From contig CAZSHG010000020.1 in the NCBI GenBank assembly GCA_964606695.1, forward strand, positions 1 to 60,292: a stretch of DNA of 60,292 bases. Direction: 5' to 3'. Shown one piece after another: positions 31,901-40,836 of the stretch (position 1 is its first letter; every line of letters starts with the position of its first letter). A program made the position numbers and the translations under genes. The notes under the pieces are model-generated. The model did not search any database. It saw only the letters and a program-made list of their open reading frames with translations, and was not told the origin of the DNA. The DNA comes from CAZSHG01 sp964606695 [NCBI: uncultured bacterium]. Lineage in GTDB: Bacteria > UBP14 > UBA6098.

Positions 31901-34588
31901 GTTATAGATACCCCGAGTAGCGTCAATTGGCTTTGGAGCGACGAGATTTCGCCGCTGGTTATCCACAGCGAATTCGGCACTCCCTGGCCGCCCGCGGGGA
32001 CCACTTATGTCATTACTGGAACGGCAGTTACGTGCACCGTAAACTCGATTGTCCCGACCACGCCCGGCAACAGGCAGGTTTGCACAGGCTGGACTGCAAC
32101 CGGAACCGATATTCCGCCTTCTGGAACTGGCAATACAGTAACGTGGAATATAAATGGAATTACGAATGTCTGGTGGAATTTCAAGCATCAATACAGCATA
32201 GATGTAACAAGTGGTCACGATGCACCTACACCACCTGAGGGCACATCGTGGCACGATAGCTCATCGACGATATATGCGGAAGTAAGCAGTCCCGATGCCG
32301 ATTGGTATTGCCACGGATGGAACGGAACCGGAAGTGCGCACAGCGGCTTTGGAACGGAATTCCACTTCGATATCTACGAGCAATCGACAATAGAATGGCT
32401 ATGGACTTATTCGACCGGATTCATCTGCACCTTGATTGTCAATTCTCCTTACGGTGAACCCGTTCCTGCGGGAACTCTGGTCGTTCCGGAGGGCGTTTAC
32501 CTTCGTTGCACTGTTAACGATTCCGTATTCGAAGATGGGGATTGGCAATACTGCACCGGTTGGGGAGGTTCCGGCTCCGTCCCGCCGTCGGGCGATTCCA
32601 GTGCGGTCGATTTCGTAATCGACGAGAATTCTACACTAACCTGGATGTGGAACGGCGAAATCCGCTGGCCGGTCGAAGTATTCTCAGAAGGTCACGGCTC
32701 ACCGCGACCGCCTGAAGGACTCCACTGGGTGCCGGACGATACCGTTATGACATTCCAGGTTACCAGCCCGGATGCCGCCTATATATGCACGGGATGGGAA
32801 GGTATCGGTAGCATTCCCGATTTCGGTCTCGATACTATCGTTACGGCGACAATCGAGGAGAATTCCACTATATTCTGGTTGTGGGAAGAGATGTCGGACG
32901 TTGTTACTCTAACCGTTACAAGCGATTACGGTGACCCATACCCGCCGCGCGGCGTAACTTATCATCCAATAGGCAGACACCTCGATTGCATGGTTGAAGA
33001 CACGATTTTCGTGATGGACGGCATCCGAAGGCTATGCGAGGGATGGCGAGGCGGCGGTTCTACTCCAACCTCGGGCGATAGCGCACACGTCGAATTCGAT
33101 ATCGAAACGAATTCCATACTCGATTGGCAATTCGTTACTTCATACCATATCGACCTGGAATATTCCGGATCACCCGTTCCGCCGGTTCAAACCGGCGAGG
33201 GATGGTATGTTTTCGGCGAAACCGCGGATATATTTACCGATTCGCTGGTGCACTCCGGCGGCAATCATTACCTATTCGACCGCTGGGAGGACGGCCCCGC
33301 ATCGTTGCCGGACACTTTCGAGACGGATATGCTGGTCGATACAACATACGATATGACCGCCTATTATGTTAGAACCGTCGAGGTTAATATCTCAAAATCT
33401 CCGGTTCATTCGGCGGGTTATATCGAAGTGGATGGAATAAGGTATTACGGCGTTTCGGAAATGACGTTCTACTGGGAACTGGGCACCACGCATGATGTAA
33501 GCGTGGGCGAAGTCGATTCGACGGACGTTATCCGGTATCATTTCGATAATTGGTCGGACGGCTATCCCAGAACACATACCGTTGGCCCGGTTTCGACCGA
33601 TTTCAATATAATAGCATACTACAACCGCCAAATCCTGATGCGTTTCGAGAAAGACCCTTCCGACAACGTCTATGGCGGTTTCTCATTCGATCACGTCGAG
33701 TATCCCGGATGGGAAGCGGAAATATGGTTCTGGGAAGGAACGTCTTCCGGTCTTGCCGCAAGCGATTCGGATTATTCGCCTTCCGGAATGGATAGGTTCC
33801 TCTGGAACAGGTGGTCCGACGGCGTCGATACCAGAATAAGGTCGATAACCGTAACCGAACCGGATACGCTAATCGCATATTACGATCCGCAACACTTTAT
33901 TTCGGTTCGAAAGGTGCCCATTCAATACGCTGGCTGGATACAAATCGGCGATAGCCTTAGCGAATTCTGTGCAAGCTATATAAGATGGATAGACCGCTAC
34001 GAAGACGTCTGGATAGAGGTCAGCCCGGCGGATATGGGTACCGCGGATACCGTTTATTTCTTCGACCATTTCTCCGACGGCGGTGCAAATGGGCACTATA
34101 TCGGGCCTATCGACGAAGGCGAACTCATAGAAGCCTTCTACAACGCGATAGAGGTGAACCTGCAAATTTGCCTGGATAGCGACAGTATTAACTTCGATAC
34201 GTTGACATCGGGAGAAGTAGTGGTGGCGAATTCTTCCCAGAGAATCGGTGTCTTAAACTGCGGTGATATTGCATCGACCTGGGGTCTTTCAATAGGATCC
34301 GAGGGCGGAACGTGGGAATCGGGGCACGCTCCGGGTGTTGATAGATTCGTATTGAGGGCAGTTTTCGACGATGAACCAACGCCGCCAGTGTCATTCGATC
34401 CCGTTTCCGATTATCTGAAAACGTTCAATACCTGGGCGTCGGACCTCTATTTCGGTCCAGGCGGTTACGCTATCGATGTCGATGAGGAACAATCTCTGTG
34501 GTTCCAGTTTGTCTCACCGATACCAAGCACCATATTTACGACTCAGGAGATTAGCGTAATTGTCCAGGCAAAGATATACCTGCCATAA
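25979..34588 (+). CDS. Giant secreted repeat protein with Gly-rich and Trp-rich modules
   Basis: 2869 residues. Residues 1-24 are a signal peptide. About 100-375 resemble the N-terminal region of RHS/DNRLRE wall proteins (EYTAVLCSGPIHYRDENGLWQDIS). About 380-555 are a Cys-rich jelly-roll-like domain. About 610-930 are Gly/Ser-rich (long GGC/GGT runs) with scattered Cys. About 940-1600 and 2390-2720 hold divergent InlB-B/Flg_new-type repeats (WSDG, W.DG turns). About 1620-2390 hold ten 70-77-residue units with GxGS(V/I)P and ending STxxWxW. The last 140 residues are a beta domain ending VQAKIYLP; there is no PNPFN sorting module, unlike its neighbours. It is probably an extracellular or surface adhesin or matrix protein. 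The role is unknown. Confidence 0.85.
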   Translation: MIKYTGFVSYFLIILLIGAVFTAANPDRAQKPEKSVSEPHPADSDVLNIPQSEYEPEQCMPAQVYTPSQKEAIDRQNQDETPIVPSVPERSNPSGKEWKQDGMFVRFDPADEVLELRDVTSKTFDRGNGEYTAVLCSGPIHYRDENGLWQDISTELKFNGATVVSEDNIFETSFPRNNYRSYKITKNKKKIEFSYFKRLRIIDNDANTVFQTDMPEIEGNLEGGDLVFETTDRLMSEKVDLTYTGIQHDLILNSLPEDWKEHGGEAKYLAIDQEMYLPSNCRAIIEESSCFGVGKILRVVNHLDEIMFEIPLPVIREENERKIHHKDGPKGPHDEIKVERTTGDFILTPYFEGYILTTLVPFDWLSDPDRIFPVIIDPIVTCYIFSSPADGTSSGYSEGTSCYCGYDYCGDYVLTTGNDVNLGWMFFSIAAIPDGSTINSIDWTAYCFGLNWPYWELRDMSQRTWDCPTYRSSCTSGTQFLYQEWPSSEPTGWKTYSLYAAAETRMEALLTSDWFGTGIHETDGSDSYYCDWYGFYYSSYRPYLTVDYTGVDCGTTNHGGANWIISSNTNVGGTHINVGTFQVNGGVTATVSPTCKFFSVEANTINIYGTINGNGSGEQGGYGGTGGAWGDGGDGWCNGGYGGTGGTAGSGSGAGSTGSSGGDGGCSDMDCPWHCIDGDDGFTGGGGGGGGGGAGGYGGSGGSGAFGAYGAGYGGSASGGTYGSGGSSGSTYGSTANWAVDWGSGGGGAGAGGGGWSNGGNGGNGGWGGGKVTLKASGDLTMSGNIYTNGTTGGNGGNGAGESTDNSYDCSTDGYNGCCLDFYEMFNASGGAGGGGGGGSGGGISLLAGEIMSVTGVLQARGGTGGLDGYPDPGVGACHDWSQGGAGGGGGRIKIIYNSCLAGSHNIIPSTNISGGSGGTGYVNGNSGSTGTYNLYTLPVTTITTSPAGLDVVVDGLTYTSPAQFCWIPGTAHSIGTTSPQYSGSYRYIWSSWSDGLAMNHNITSGSSSTTITAYFDEQYQLTFQAVTTVGAPMTSSNYATVTLDGTPHNIWDGSPYTTWVSSGSSHLYSYTATSSGSGSSHRWYSSSPPSGTASGPATITGNYVEQWWFDINENGHSSPCAGLEGWYNNGSTVNACVNDSIVTVGSDRYIFSHWDLDASGTRSSYSNNITMNAARTARANWDAEYRATFRANTVTTGTDLSSSNYATVTVDGSPHYIWDGNDYSVWFVEGSSHPYSYSWNSSGSGVDHRWHSLAPPSGSVTSATTITGDYHEQWWFDIDENGHSSPCPSREGWHDHATTVYGCVNDSVIVAGGTRFVFDFWSGDADGTRSSQSNAITMTAPRDAIANWDTQYWLELDYSGCGAAVPTQTGEGWYSSGASAPITTENPVWDGLSRYDFDQWTGAPVVDPFSDATSIVMDASYTATAEYVLAEINVTIQTDGSADSVIVDGTPHLSPRNEIWMPSTGHDISTYAIQTGIPGERFIFDTWADGVSIRSRTVAPVTDTTFTALFNTEYYLTVDNGGHGTVTGEGWYPEGDLASFDVTTPADEDGRERWIFDEWEGVGTGSYDGPFNPAACNMFGPITETATWYHQYKVRVDDGGHGTSTPLPGSFWVFEDSAFTSHITTPDTIDHVYCTGWTGTGSVPAAGSDTIVTWTVTDSGTVTWNWDSQVMLIVESEYPGVVPAGTTYYDPGAHIIATCPGETVTIAPGHRAIRLGWNGTGSVPASGDSGVVEFDITENSTITWNWRTEYLLSITNPDGYDDPVPPVGDYWCVRDTMIVAWVTSPDGDWFCVGYDGTGSVPASSPSSFAWFFMTEPSTLQWNWANYTSVVSLTITSPTDSVWPGTGVFNYYIGSAVVCSTFSDTVFHRWRDDLRYILDGWIGGGDCPAVGDSGHVSFIINSNSTLDWQWTQQNRVDVTSEGGYGSPSPPEGSHWYNNGTTEHFSVSSPEAGFYCVGYEGEGSIPDGILDSFTAVIDTPSSVNWLWSDEISPLVIHSEFGTPWPPAGTTYVITGTAVTCTVNSIVPTTPGNRQVCTGWTATGTDIPPSGTGNTVTWNINGITNVWWNFKHQYSIDVTSGHDAPTPPEGTSWHDSSSTIYAEVSSPDADWYCHGWNGTGSAHSGFGTEFHFDIYEQSTIEWLWTYSTGFICTLIVNSPYGEPVPAGTLVVPEGVYLRCTVNDSVFEDGDWQYCTGWGGSGSVPPSGDSSAVDFVIDENSTLTWMWNGEIRWPVEVFSEGHGSPRPPEGLHWVPDDTVMTFQVTSPDAAYICTGWEGIGSIPDFGLDTIVTATIEENSTIFWLWEEMSDVVTLTVTSDYGDPYPPRGVTYHPIGRHLDCMVEDTIFVMDGIRRLCEGWRGGGSTPTSGDSAHVEFDIETNSILDWQFVTSYHIDLEYSGSPVPPVQTGEGWYVFGETADIFTDSLVHSGGNHYLFDRWEDGPASLPDTFETDMLVDTTYDMTAYYVRTVEVNISKSPVHSAGYIEVDGIRYYGVSEMTFYWELGTTHDVSVGEVDSTDVIRYHFDNWSDGYPRTHTVGPVSTDFNIIAYYNRQILMRFEKDPSDNVYGGFSFDHVEYPGWEAEIWFWEGTSSGLAASDSDYSPSGMDRFLWNRWSDGVDTRIRSITVTEPDTLIAYYDPQHFISVRKVPIQYAGWIQIGDSLSEFCASYIRWIDRYEDVWIEVSPADMGTADTVYFFDHFSDGGANGHYIGPIDEGELIEAFYNAIEVNLQICLDSDSINFDTLTSGEVVVANSSQRIGVLNCGDIASTWGLSIGSEGGTWESGHAPGVDRFVLRAVFDDEPTPPVSFDPVSDYLKTFNTWASDLYFGPGGYAIDVDEEQSLWFQFVSPIPSTIFTTQEISVIVQAKIYLP

Positions 34589-34621
34589 TATTGCCTGTTT
34601 AATGCGGAATAAACGGATACC

Positions 34622-34654
34622 AGACCCGGGATAAATACCCGGGTCTAATTTTTT
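34622..34654 (+). terminator. Rho-independent terminator of the giant gene
   Basis: Perfect 9-bp stem AGACCCGGG / CCCGGGTCT (34622-34630, 34638-34646), 7-nt loop, then AATTTTTT. Confidence 0.9.
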
Positions 34655-34725
34655 CCGATTAAGCTTGAAGAATGGAGTTTTTTACGTAAATTATCCTGAA
34701 CGGTAATCTTTTAAGAAAGGGCGAT

Positions 34726-37700
34726 ATGAAAAGCGTATTGTTGATAACGATATTACTTATTACGTGCTCCGTATTCGGTATAATAGAAGTTACCGAAATC
34801 GACTCCTACGGATTCTCCGCCGATATCGAATGCGATTATCCGCGGATAACCGAATCGAATTACGGCGATTTCGTCGATATAGAGATCGCGAAAGGCGCAC
34901 TGGACGGCGGTTTCGGGGAGCCATTTATGCCAGCCTTTAGATATCTCGTGGAACTGCCCATAGAGGGAAACGCGGAAGTCTCGATATCTTCCCATTCTTC
35001 AAGGTATATCGATATATCCGCGCCTCCGTCGCCCCTACAGCCTCCGAGACGGAAAAACCAATCCCCCCCCGATTTTGCATTCGACCGCGCGTCATACAAT
35101 AATCCCCCAAATCGCCCGATAGCTGAAATTAAACGGTTTGGCATTATGCGAGGCAGAGCTATAGGCATTCTCGTAGTGCGGCCTCTTTCCTACGATGCAA
35201 CCACTTCCAGATTAGAATTCAGGAATAACATCGACGTGCGCGTGAGTTTCGACAAACCTGTTTCGAGAAGGCCGGCCAGATTAGCATCCGAATGGGTAGA
35301 TGGCATGCTCGAATCGAGCATTATCACACCGATGGATGTTCCTCGTGTATTCGACTTACCTCCTCATTATCTTATACTTACTGATGATTACTTCTCAAGT
35401 AACTTGAGCGAATTCGTTCAATTCAAAGAACAGCAAGGATATAACGTAACAGTCGCTTCCGTAGATACAATTGGCGCGGACACCCTCTCCATAAAGGATT
35501 TCGTTAGCAACGCCTATCACACATGGCCGATCCCCCCGGATTACCTTTTGATTGTGGGGGACGTCGATAGAGTGCCCACGCTAAGAAAATCGATAGGATG
35601 GGATAATTACCCGACCGACCAGTATTTCGTGATGGTCGATGGCTCGGATTATCTCCCGGATATTGCCTGCGGAAGGATGTCGGTCGAAAGCCTGGACGAA
35701 CTCGACGCGATTGTAGGTAAAACTATCGCCTACGCTAAATTCGATTTCGATGAAACCGATTGGCTACGGCATTTCATTCTCCCGGCCTGCGGCACCGACG
35801 GCGACTACGAACTTTGTATGGGAACCCAGCGCTACGTCGCATCGACGCATCTACCACCCTCCGATTACGATGTCGACACGATATTCGCTTATTTCGGCGG
35901 CACGGGCGCGGAAGTCATTTCGGCCTTGAACGAGGGCGCGGCGGTTACGGACTACTCCGGGCACGGTCTCGAAGACGGATGGAGTAATCCAACCGTAGGC
36001 AATTCGGACGTTTACGCACTCACTAACTACGGCGAATTTGGACTGGTAATTTCCAATGCATGCCTTACCAACCGGTTCGACCACGATTTTCCCTGTTTCG
36101 GAGAAGTCTGGATTCGACAGGAAAACAAGGGTGCGGTGGCTCATATAGCGGGTTCGGCAAGCACATACTGGGAAGAGGACGATTGGTGGGAACGCACGGT
36201 CTTCGATATGGTTTTCGACAACGGTTATTTCGCCGCCGCTTCTTTTATGTATCGAGGTTGTCTCGAGGTCGAGATTCGCGGAAGTTCCGCCGCCGAGTAT
36301 TATTTCAATATTTATCATACGCTGGGGGATCCCTCCCTGAGTTTCTATTGGGGCGAACCGGAGGAGATAACCGTTCATCTCCCGTCAATTATACCAATCG
36401 GGCTTTCAGCTTTGAATATCGATGTCCCGGAATCGACGATCGTAAGCGTCTGGGCCCCGTCGGGCACTCGAGGGGTAGCTTATTCCATTGGAGGATCGGC
36501 GAACGTTACACTCGATCCCGAACCCACGGCCGGAGATACGTTAACGGTGTATTGCTGGCGTCCGAATTTTTACGAACCTGTTTGGGCGAGGATACCAGTT
36601 GCGTCGCTTGTAGCATATACCGTAAACCCCGACAGCCTTATCGTCTCTGTGCCGGATACGATATCGATCTATATGGGCGATACACTCGGAACACCCACAC
36701 CGGGTGCTACGGCCGTAATCGAAGGTATTGCATTAATCGAAACACTCGTCACGGATAGCTACGGTTCAGCCCGTCTTCCAATAACGCCCATTTATGCGGA
36801 AACACTACAAATAACCGGTTATAACCCAATTGGTGAATTGGCTTTCGTCGAATATCTACCGGTAGGTGGAGGCTCGCCCATATTGCCGATAGGAATCGAA
36901 CTCGCATCGCCCTTAGTGCGTATCTACGACTCACTCGCTACCGGCGTTACTGGACAAATCGGTTTTGAATCACCTGAATATCCATGTCTATGGTGTTTGC
37001 AGGGACTCGGCTTCGATACATGTGCGACAGTTTCGGACAGCGCTGTAATCGAAGTATCGCCGATGGAAGCCGGAGAAATAGACCTGATAACGGCTGTAGA
37101 AGGATACGCGTTGGGTTACTCCACAATTCGCGCTGCCGATTGTTTTGCGCACTTTGACGGAACTGTCGGCGGAGCGAGCGGACCTCCCGCGGAGGATATT
37201 AGATTGATCCTATATCCAGCGGGTTCCGACACGGCGACAACCGAATATACTGCAACCTGCATATCCAACGCTTTCGGCGTTTTCGAGACGGAGGATGAAA
37301 TCAAACTCGGCTATTACGACGCATATATAAGCGGTTTTGGGTGGGAGGACACAGTTATTACCGACCATATCCACCACGCCGACGGTGGATACGATTTCGA
37401 ACTCCAACGATCGAATCTTTGCAGTCTCAGCGTTATTTCGACCGACGACCTGGGGTCGCCGATATTGTCAGAAATATACGTCATCCGCGATAACAACGTG
37501 CTCGTCGGATATTCAAGGACGGGGGAGTTGTATCTCGATTCCTTGCCGCGATATAACTACGAAGTGAACGTTTCCGCCCGGGAGAAGAGTATATTCAAAT
37601 CTACTATTTACCTCGAATCGGATACAACTGTAACTGCGTCACTGCAACCCGCTAGAGCAAACGTCCTGCTCATCTCCATCGAAGACGATTTGGCGGCGGA

Positions 37701-38850
37701 CTACATCGAAACTAACCTCGGTGATTTTAGCCTGACCGTGGTTCGAAAGGATTTTATGCCCGCTGTGGATACCACGTTCCATTACGAATTCGTAATATAC
37801 TCGGCGGGCGGCGGTTCTGACGGCGACGTCTGTAGCGAATTGACCGGCCATAAACTCCTTGAATATCGTTATGCCGGAATAAAACTACTAATCGAGGGCG
37901 GCGAATTCGCATATTCCTATTACAACGCTGAAAACGAAGAAGTCCTGGATTCACTGCTGATGATGTCCAATTGGAATGGTGACGATCCCGGAACGAGTAA
38001 CCTCGTTCTCAACGACGAACCTGAACACGCTATCGAATTGGCTTATAATCCCGCGACTTTACCCGGTCTGGTTACACCTCGGGACGTCGGGCATTGGGAT
38101 TTCGAATACTTCGATCTGGTTACACCGTCGATTTCCGATCTCCTTTATTCGATTGGAAGCACTCCACAGGCCGGCGTTTCGTATTATGCCGATGTCGATT
38201 GCCGGGGTTTACATCGAATAGCACACATGTTCTTCAAATACGACGATGCGTTAACAACTCCCTACGCTAACGAGAAAATATTAAAGAACGCGGTGGAATG
38301 GCTCCGCCCGCCCGATTTCGAACACGGTGTTCTACTTGCCAGAGCGTGGGTTCCCGGCGGCGAATCGGGCGATATCGGCGTTAACGGCGGCGGCGACACG
38401 ACAGTAACGTCCGCTGACGGCAGGTTCAGGTTACAAACTCCGCCCGGAACACATTCGCTGTCGTTTTCGGCTACGCATATCGTGGATACAGTTGTTACCG
38501 GAATCGAGCTCGGCCCCGGCGAAATTCGGTCCGGGGACGTGTATGTCCTCGTAGCAACAGGGATAGATGAATTACCCAAACCCGACGAATACGCTTTGAC
38601 CGGGCTATATCCAAATCCCTTCAACGGCAGAATTGCCTTTGAAATTCAGGTTCCATCGGCGGCTGAAATCTCGCTGTCGATATACGATATTAACGGACGA
38701 AGAATCCATCAGTTCAAGGACGACTTTCCGGGGAACCGAATACTGGTGTGGGATACCTCTGAGGATAGAGAGTTACCCAGCGGAGTTTATTTTTACAAAA
38801 TCGAATTCCCGGACAGAGAAGTTTCCGGCAAGATATTGTTGGTTAAATAA
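34726..38850 (+). CDS. Gingipain-like C25 family cysteine peptidase with sorting module
   Basis: 1374 residues. Signal peptide 1-18, pro-region to about 205, then the peptidase C25 domain about 210-540: HYLILTDDYF, DYLLIVGDVDRVP, catalytic His413 in TDYSGHGLEDGW and nucleophile Cys446 in VISNACLTN. After it come beta-sandwich, carboxypeptidase-regulatory-like (about 800-860) and a GATase-like segment (NVLLISIEDDL, about 985-1130). The end, about 1290-1374, is the T9SS-type module: LYPNPFNGRIAF, YDINGRRI, LPSGVYFYKI and a final KILLVK. C25 enzymes here are expected outside the cell or on the outer membrane. One member, PorU, is the T9SS sortase; the extra domains favour a substrate instead. 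It stops 3 nt before convergent rtcB. Confidence 0.9.
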   Translation: MKSVLLITILLITCSVFGIIEVTEIDSYGFSADIECDYPRITESNYGDFVDIEIAKGALDGGFGEPFMPAFRYLVELPIEGNAEVSISSHSSRYIDISAPPSPLQPPRRKNQSPPDFAFDRASYNNPPNRPIAEIKRFGIMRGRAIGILVVRPLSYDATTSRLEFRNNIDVRVSFDKPVSRRPARLASEWVDGMLESSIITPMDVPRVFDLPPHYLILTDDYFSSNLSEFVQFKEQQGYNVTVASVDTIGADTLSIKDFVSNAYHTWPIPPDYLLIVGDVDRVPTLRKSIGWDNYPTDQYFVMVDGSDYLPDIACGRMSVESLDELDAIVGKTIAYAKFDFDETDWLRHFILPACGTDGDYELCMGTQRYVASTHLPPSDYDVDTIFAYFGGTGAEVISALNEGAAVTDYSGHGLEDGWSNPTVGNSDVYALTNYGEFGLVISNACLTNRFDHDFPCFGEVWIRQENKGAVAHIAGSASTYWEEDDWWERTVFDMVFDNGYFAAASFMYRGCLEVEIRGSSAAEYYFNIYHTLGDPSLSFYWGEPEEITVHLPSIIPIGLSALNIDVPESTIVSVWAPSGTRGVAYSIGGSANVTLDPEPTAGDTLTVYCWRPNFYEPVWARIPVASLVAYTVNPDSLIVSVPDTISIYMGDTLGTPTPGATAVIEGIALIETLVTDSYGSARLPITPIYAETLQITGYNPIGELAFVEYLPVGGGSPILPIGIELASPLVRIYDSLATGVTGQIGFESPEYPCLWCLQGLGFDTCATVSDSAVIEVSPMEAGEIDLITAVEGYALGYSTIRAADCFAHFDGTVGGASGPPAEDIRLILYPAGSDTATTEYTATCISNAFGVFETEDEIKLGYYDAYISGFGWEDTVITDHIHHADGGYDFELQRSNLCSLSVISTDDLGSPILSEIYVIRDNNVLVGYSRTGELYLDSLPRYNYEVNVSAREKSIFKSTIYLESDTTVTASLQPARANVLLISIEDDLAADYIETNLGDFSLTVVRKDFMPAVDTTFHYEFVIYSAGGGSDGDVCSELTGHKLLEYRYAGIKLLIEGGEFAYSYYNAENEEVLDSLLMMSNWNGDDPGTSNLVLNDEPEHAIELAYNPATLPGLVTPRDVGHWDFEYFDLVTPSISDLLYSIGSTPQAGVSYYADVDCRGLHRIAHMFFKYDDALTTPYANEKILKNAVEWLRPPDFEHGVLLARAWVPGGESGDIGVNGGGDTTVTSADGRFRLQTPPGTHSLSFSATHIVDTVVTGIELGPGEIRSGDVYVLVATGIDELPKPDEYALTGLYPNPFNGRIAFEIQVPSAAEISLSIYDINGRRIHQFKDDFPGNRILVWDTSEDRELPSGVYFYKIEFPDREVSGKILLVK

Positions 38851-38853
38851 GGG

Positions 38854-40299
38854 CTATCCCTTAACCACTCCGACCGGGACAAGTCTCGCAACCTTTTTTG
38901 CGATTCCCGCGCCGACAACGACATCTATCACTCGATCGATGCTTTTGTAGGCTTCCGGGGCTTCCTCCTGCATTGTATGCCGGCCTTCCCATCTGGCGTA
39001 TATGCCTTTATCGAGTAATTCCTGATGCACCCGCCGTCCCTTGAAACCTCGAATTGCGGCTTTTCGAGACAGCACTCTTCCCGCGCCGTGACAGGTGCTT
39101 CCGAATGTTTCCAGCATAGCGTTCTCGGTGCCTGCGAGCAGGTAACTTGCCGTGCCCATATCCCCTGGTATAATGACCGGCTGGCCGTTGTTGCGATATA
39201 TCTGCGGTATTTCCTGTCTCCCCGGCCCAAAAGCTCTGGTAGCGCCCTTGCGATGGACCAGCAGGCGTTTTTCCTTTCCATCGACCATATGCTTTTCGAA
39301 CCTGGCGATATTATGAGCGACGTCGTAAACTAATCTTAACCCGAGTTTAGCCCCACCGCGCCCCAGAACCTGCTCGAAGGAATTACGAACATGGTGCATA
39401 ATAACCTGCCTGTTTGCCCATGCGTAATTCGCCGCACATGTCATCGCGCCAATGTATTGCCTGCTGTCGGCAGATTCTATAGGCGCACAGGCGAGTTGTC
39501 TATCTCGAACGGAAATGCCGTAATTGTGCATCTTCCCGACAAAATCTTTAGCGTATTCGTCGCATATCTGGTGGCCGAAACCCCGACTACCGCAGTGAAT
39601 CATCACACAAACCTGTCCCGGAAAGACGCCGAAAACGTCCGCAAATTCTGGATCATAAACTTTCTGAACGAACTGTATTTCGAGGAAATGATTCCCCGAA
39701 CCCAGCGTCCCGATTTCATCATTGCCACGCTTACGCGCTTTGGCGGAGACGTAATCCGGGTCGGCCCCCGGCATAGCGCCGTTTTCCTCGCAACGGTCGA
39801 TATCTTCGTTCCATCCATAGCCCTGATCGACCGCCCATTTCGCCCCCTTTACCATCAATCTGTCGAAATCCCGCCCTTTTACCAATATCTTGCCCCGTGA
39901 TCCGACTCCGCAGGGGACTTCCGAGTATATCCTGTCGATCAACGCCTCGATATGCGGACGGATTTCCGTAATCTCCAGATCGCTTCGGACTAACCGGACG
40001 CCGCAGTTGATATCGTAACCCACACCTCCGGGGGAGACTACGCCGTTTTTTGCGTCCATAGCGGCCACGCCGCCGATAGGGAATCCGTATCCCCAGTGGA
40101 TATCGGGCATAGCGAGGCTCGCCTTTTGAATGCCCGGCAGTGTAGCTACGTTGGCCACCTGTTTGAAGGCATTATCGTCCAGAGCGTTGCGAATAAGCTC
40201 TTCGTCGGAATAAATAATCCCCGGGACGCGCATCCCAGATTGATAATTTTTATTAATTCGCCAGCGGTAATTATCCAGTTTTTCCAGCGGTCCATGCAT
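38854..40299 (-). CDS. rtcB: RNA-splicing ligase
   Basis: 481 residues, complete. GTP- and Mn-dependent ligase joining 2',3'-cyclic phosphate (or 3'-phosphate) and 5'-OH RNA ends, used in RNA repair. Seen: MPDIHWGYGFPIGGVAA, SPGGVGYDINCGVRLV (metal Cys), GSGNHFLEI, MIHCGSRGFGHQI, HRKGATRAFGPG, IPGDMGTASYLL and TCHGAGR. GAGGAGG lies 7 nt before the ATG. No archease (activator) gene or RtcA is near. Transcribed alone. Confidence 0.95.
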   Translation of the reverse strand: MHGPLEKLDNYRWRINKNYQSGMRVPGIIYSDEELIRNALDDNAFKQVANVATLPGIQKASLAMPDIHWGYGFPIGGVAAMDAKNGVVSPGGVGYDINCGVRLVRSDLEITEIRPHIEALIDRIYSEVPCGVGSRGKILVKGRDFDRLMVKGAKWAVDQGYGWNEDIDRCEENGAMPGADPDYVSAKARKRGNDEIGTLGSGNHFLEIQFVQKVYDPEFADVFGVFPGQVCVMIHCGSRGFGHQICDEYAKDFVGKMHNYGISVRDRQLACAPIESADSRQYIGAMTCAANYAWANRQVIMHHVRNSFEQVLGRGGAKLGLRLVYDVAHNIARFEKHMVDGKEKRLLVHRKGATRAFGPGRQEIPQIYRNNGQPVIIPGDMGTASYLLAGTENAMLETFGSTCHGAGRVLSRKAAIRGFKGRRVHQELLDKGIYARWEGRHTMQEEAPEAYKSIDRVIDVVVGAGIAKKVARLVPVGVVKG

Positions 40300-40458
40300 A
40301 GTCGCCTCCTCAGTAAGTGCTTATCTATTAATAAAATAAGAGGGTTGGGCGATAAATCAAGCCCCTTTTTATAAATATAAGGTTTGTCGATAGATGTAAA
40401 TTAACTTGATAATATAAATCGAGTACATAGATTGAAATAGAAATAAAAAGGGAGATAA

Positions 40459-40800
40459 ATGTCCGACAAACTGGCTTTTTGTGGTATCGATTGTGGAAGA
40501 TGTCCCATCCACATTGCGACTGTCGAAGACGACGACGAAAAGCGCGAACAAATCGCACGCGAATGGACTACCGAAGAAGTAATATTGAAACCCGAAAATA
40601 TAAACTGCGCGGGATGTAGGGCGGAAAAAGGCCCTTTAATTAGCTATTGTATGGAATGTAAGGTCAGAGAACGCGCGTCGAGCCGCGGTTATGATAACTG
40701 CGCCTACTGCGACGAATATATATGCGAAAAATTGCAGGAGATATATAATATGTGGCCGGAGATTCAGGAACGCCTCGACGAGATAAGGAAATTACTTTAA
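40459..40800 (+). CDS. DUF3795 Cys-rich protein
   Basis: 113 residues with nine or more cysteines in paired arrangement: FCGIDCGRCPI, INCAGCRAEKG, YCMECKVRERA and YDNCAYCDEYICEKL. This is the DUF3795 family, thought to bind zinc or an iron-sulfur cluster; function unknown. GGGAG lies 5 nt upstream of the ATG. A second member, at 44728-45063, shares the same Cys pattern. It stands alone between rtcB (divergent) and the activase gene (convergent). Confidence 0.85.
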   Translation: MSDKLAFCGIDCGRCPIHIATVEDDDEKREQIAREWTTEEVILKPENINCAGCRAEKGPLISYCMECKVRERASSRGYDNCAYCDEYICEKLQEIYNMWPEIQERLDEIRKLL

Positions 40801-40836
40801 GTAATACCTATAACTAATTGTAGTATAATTAAATAT

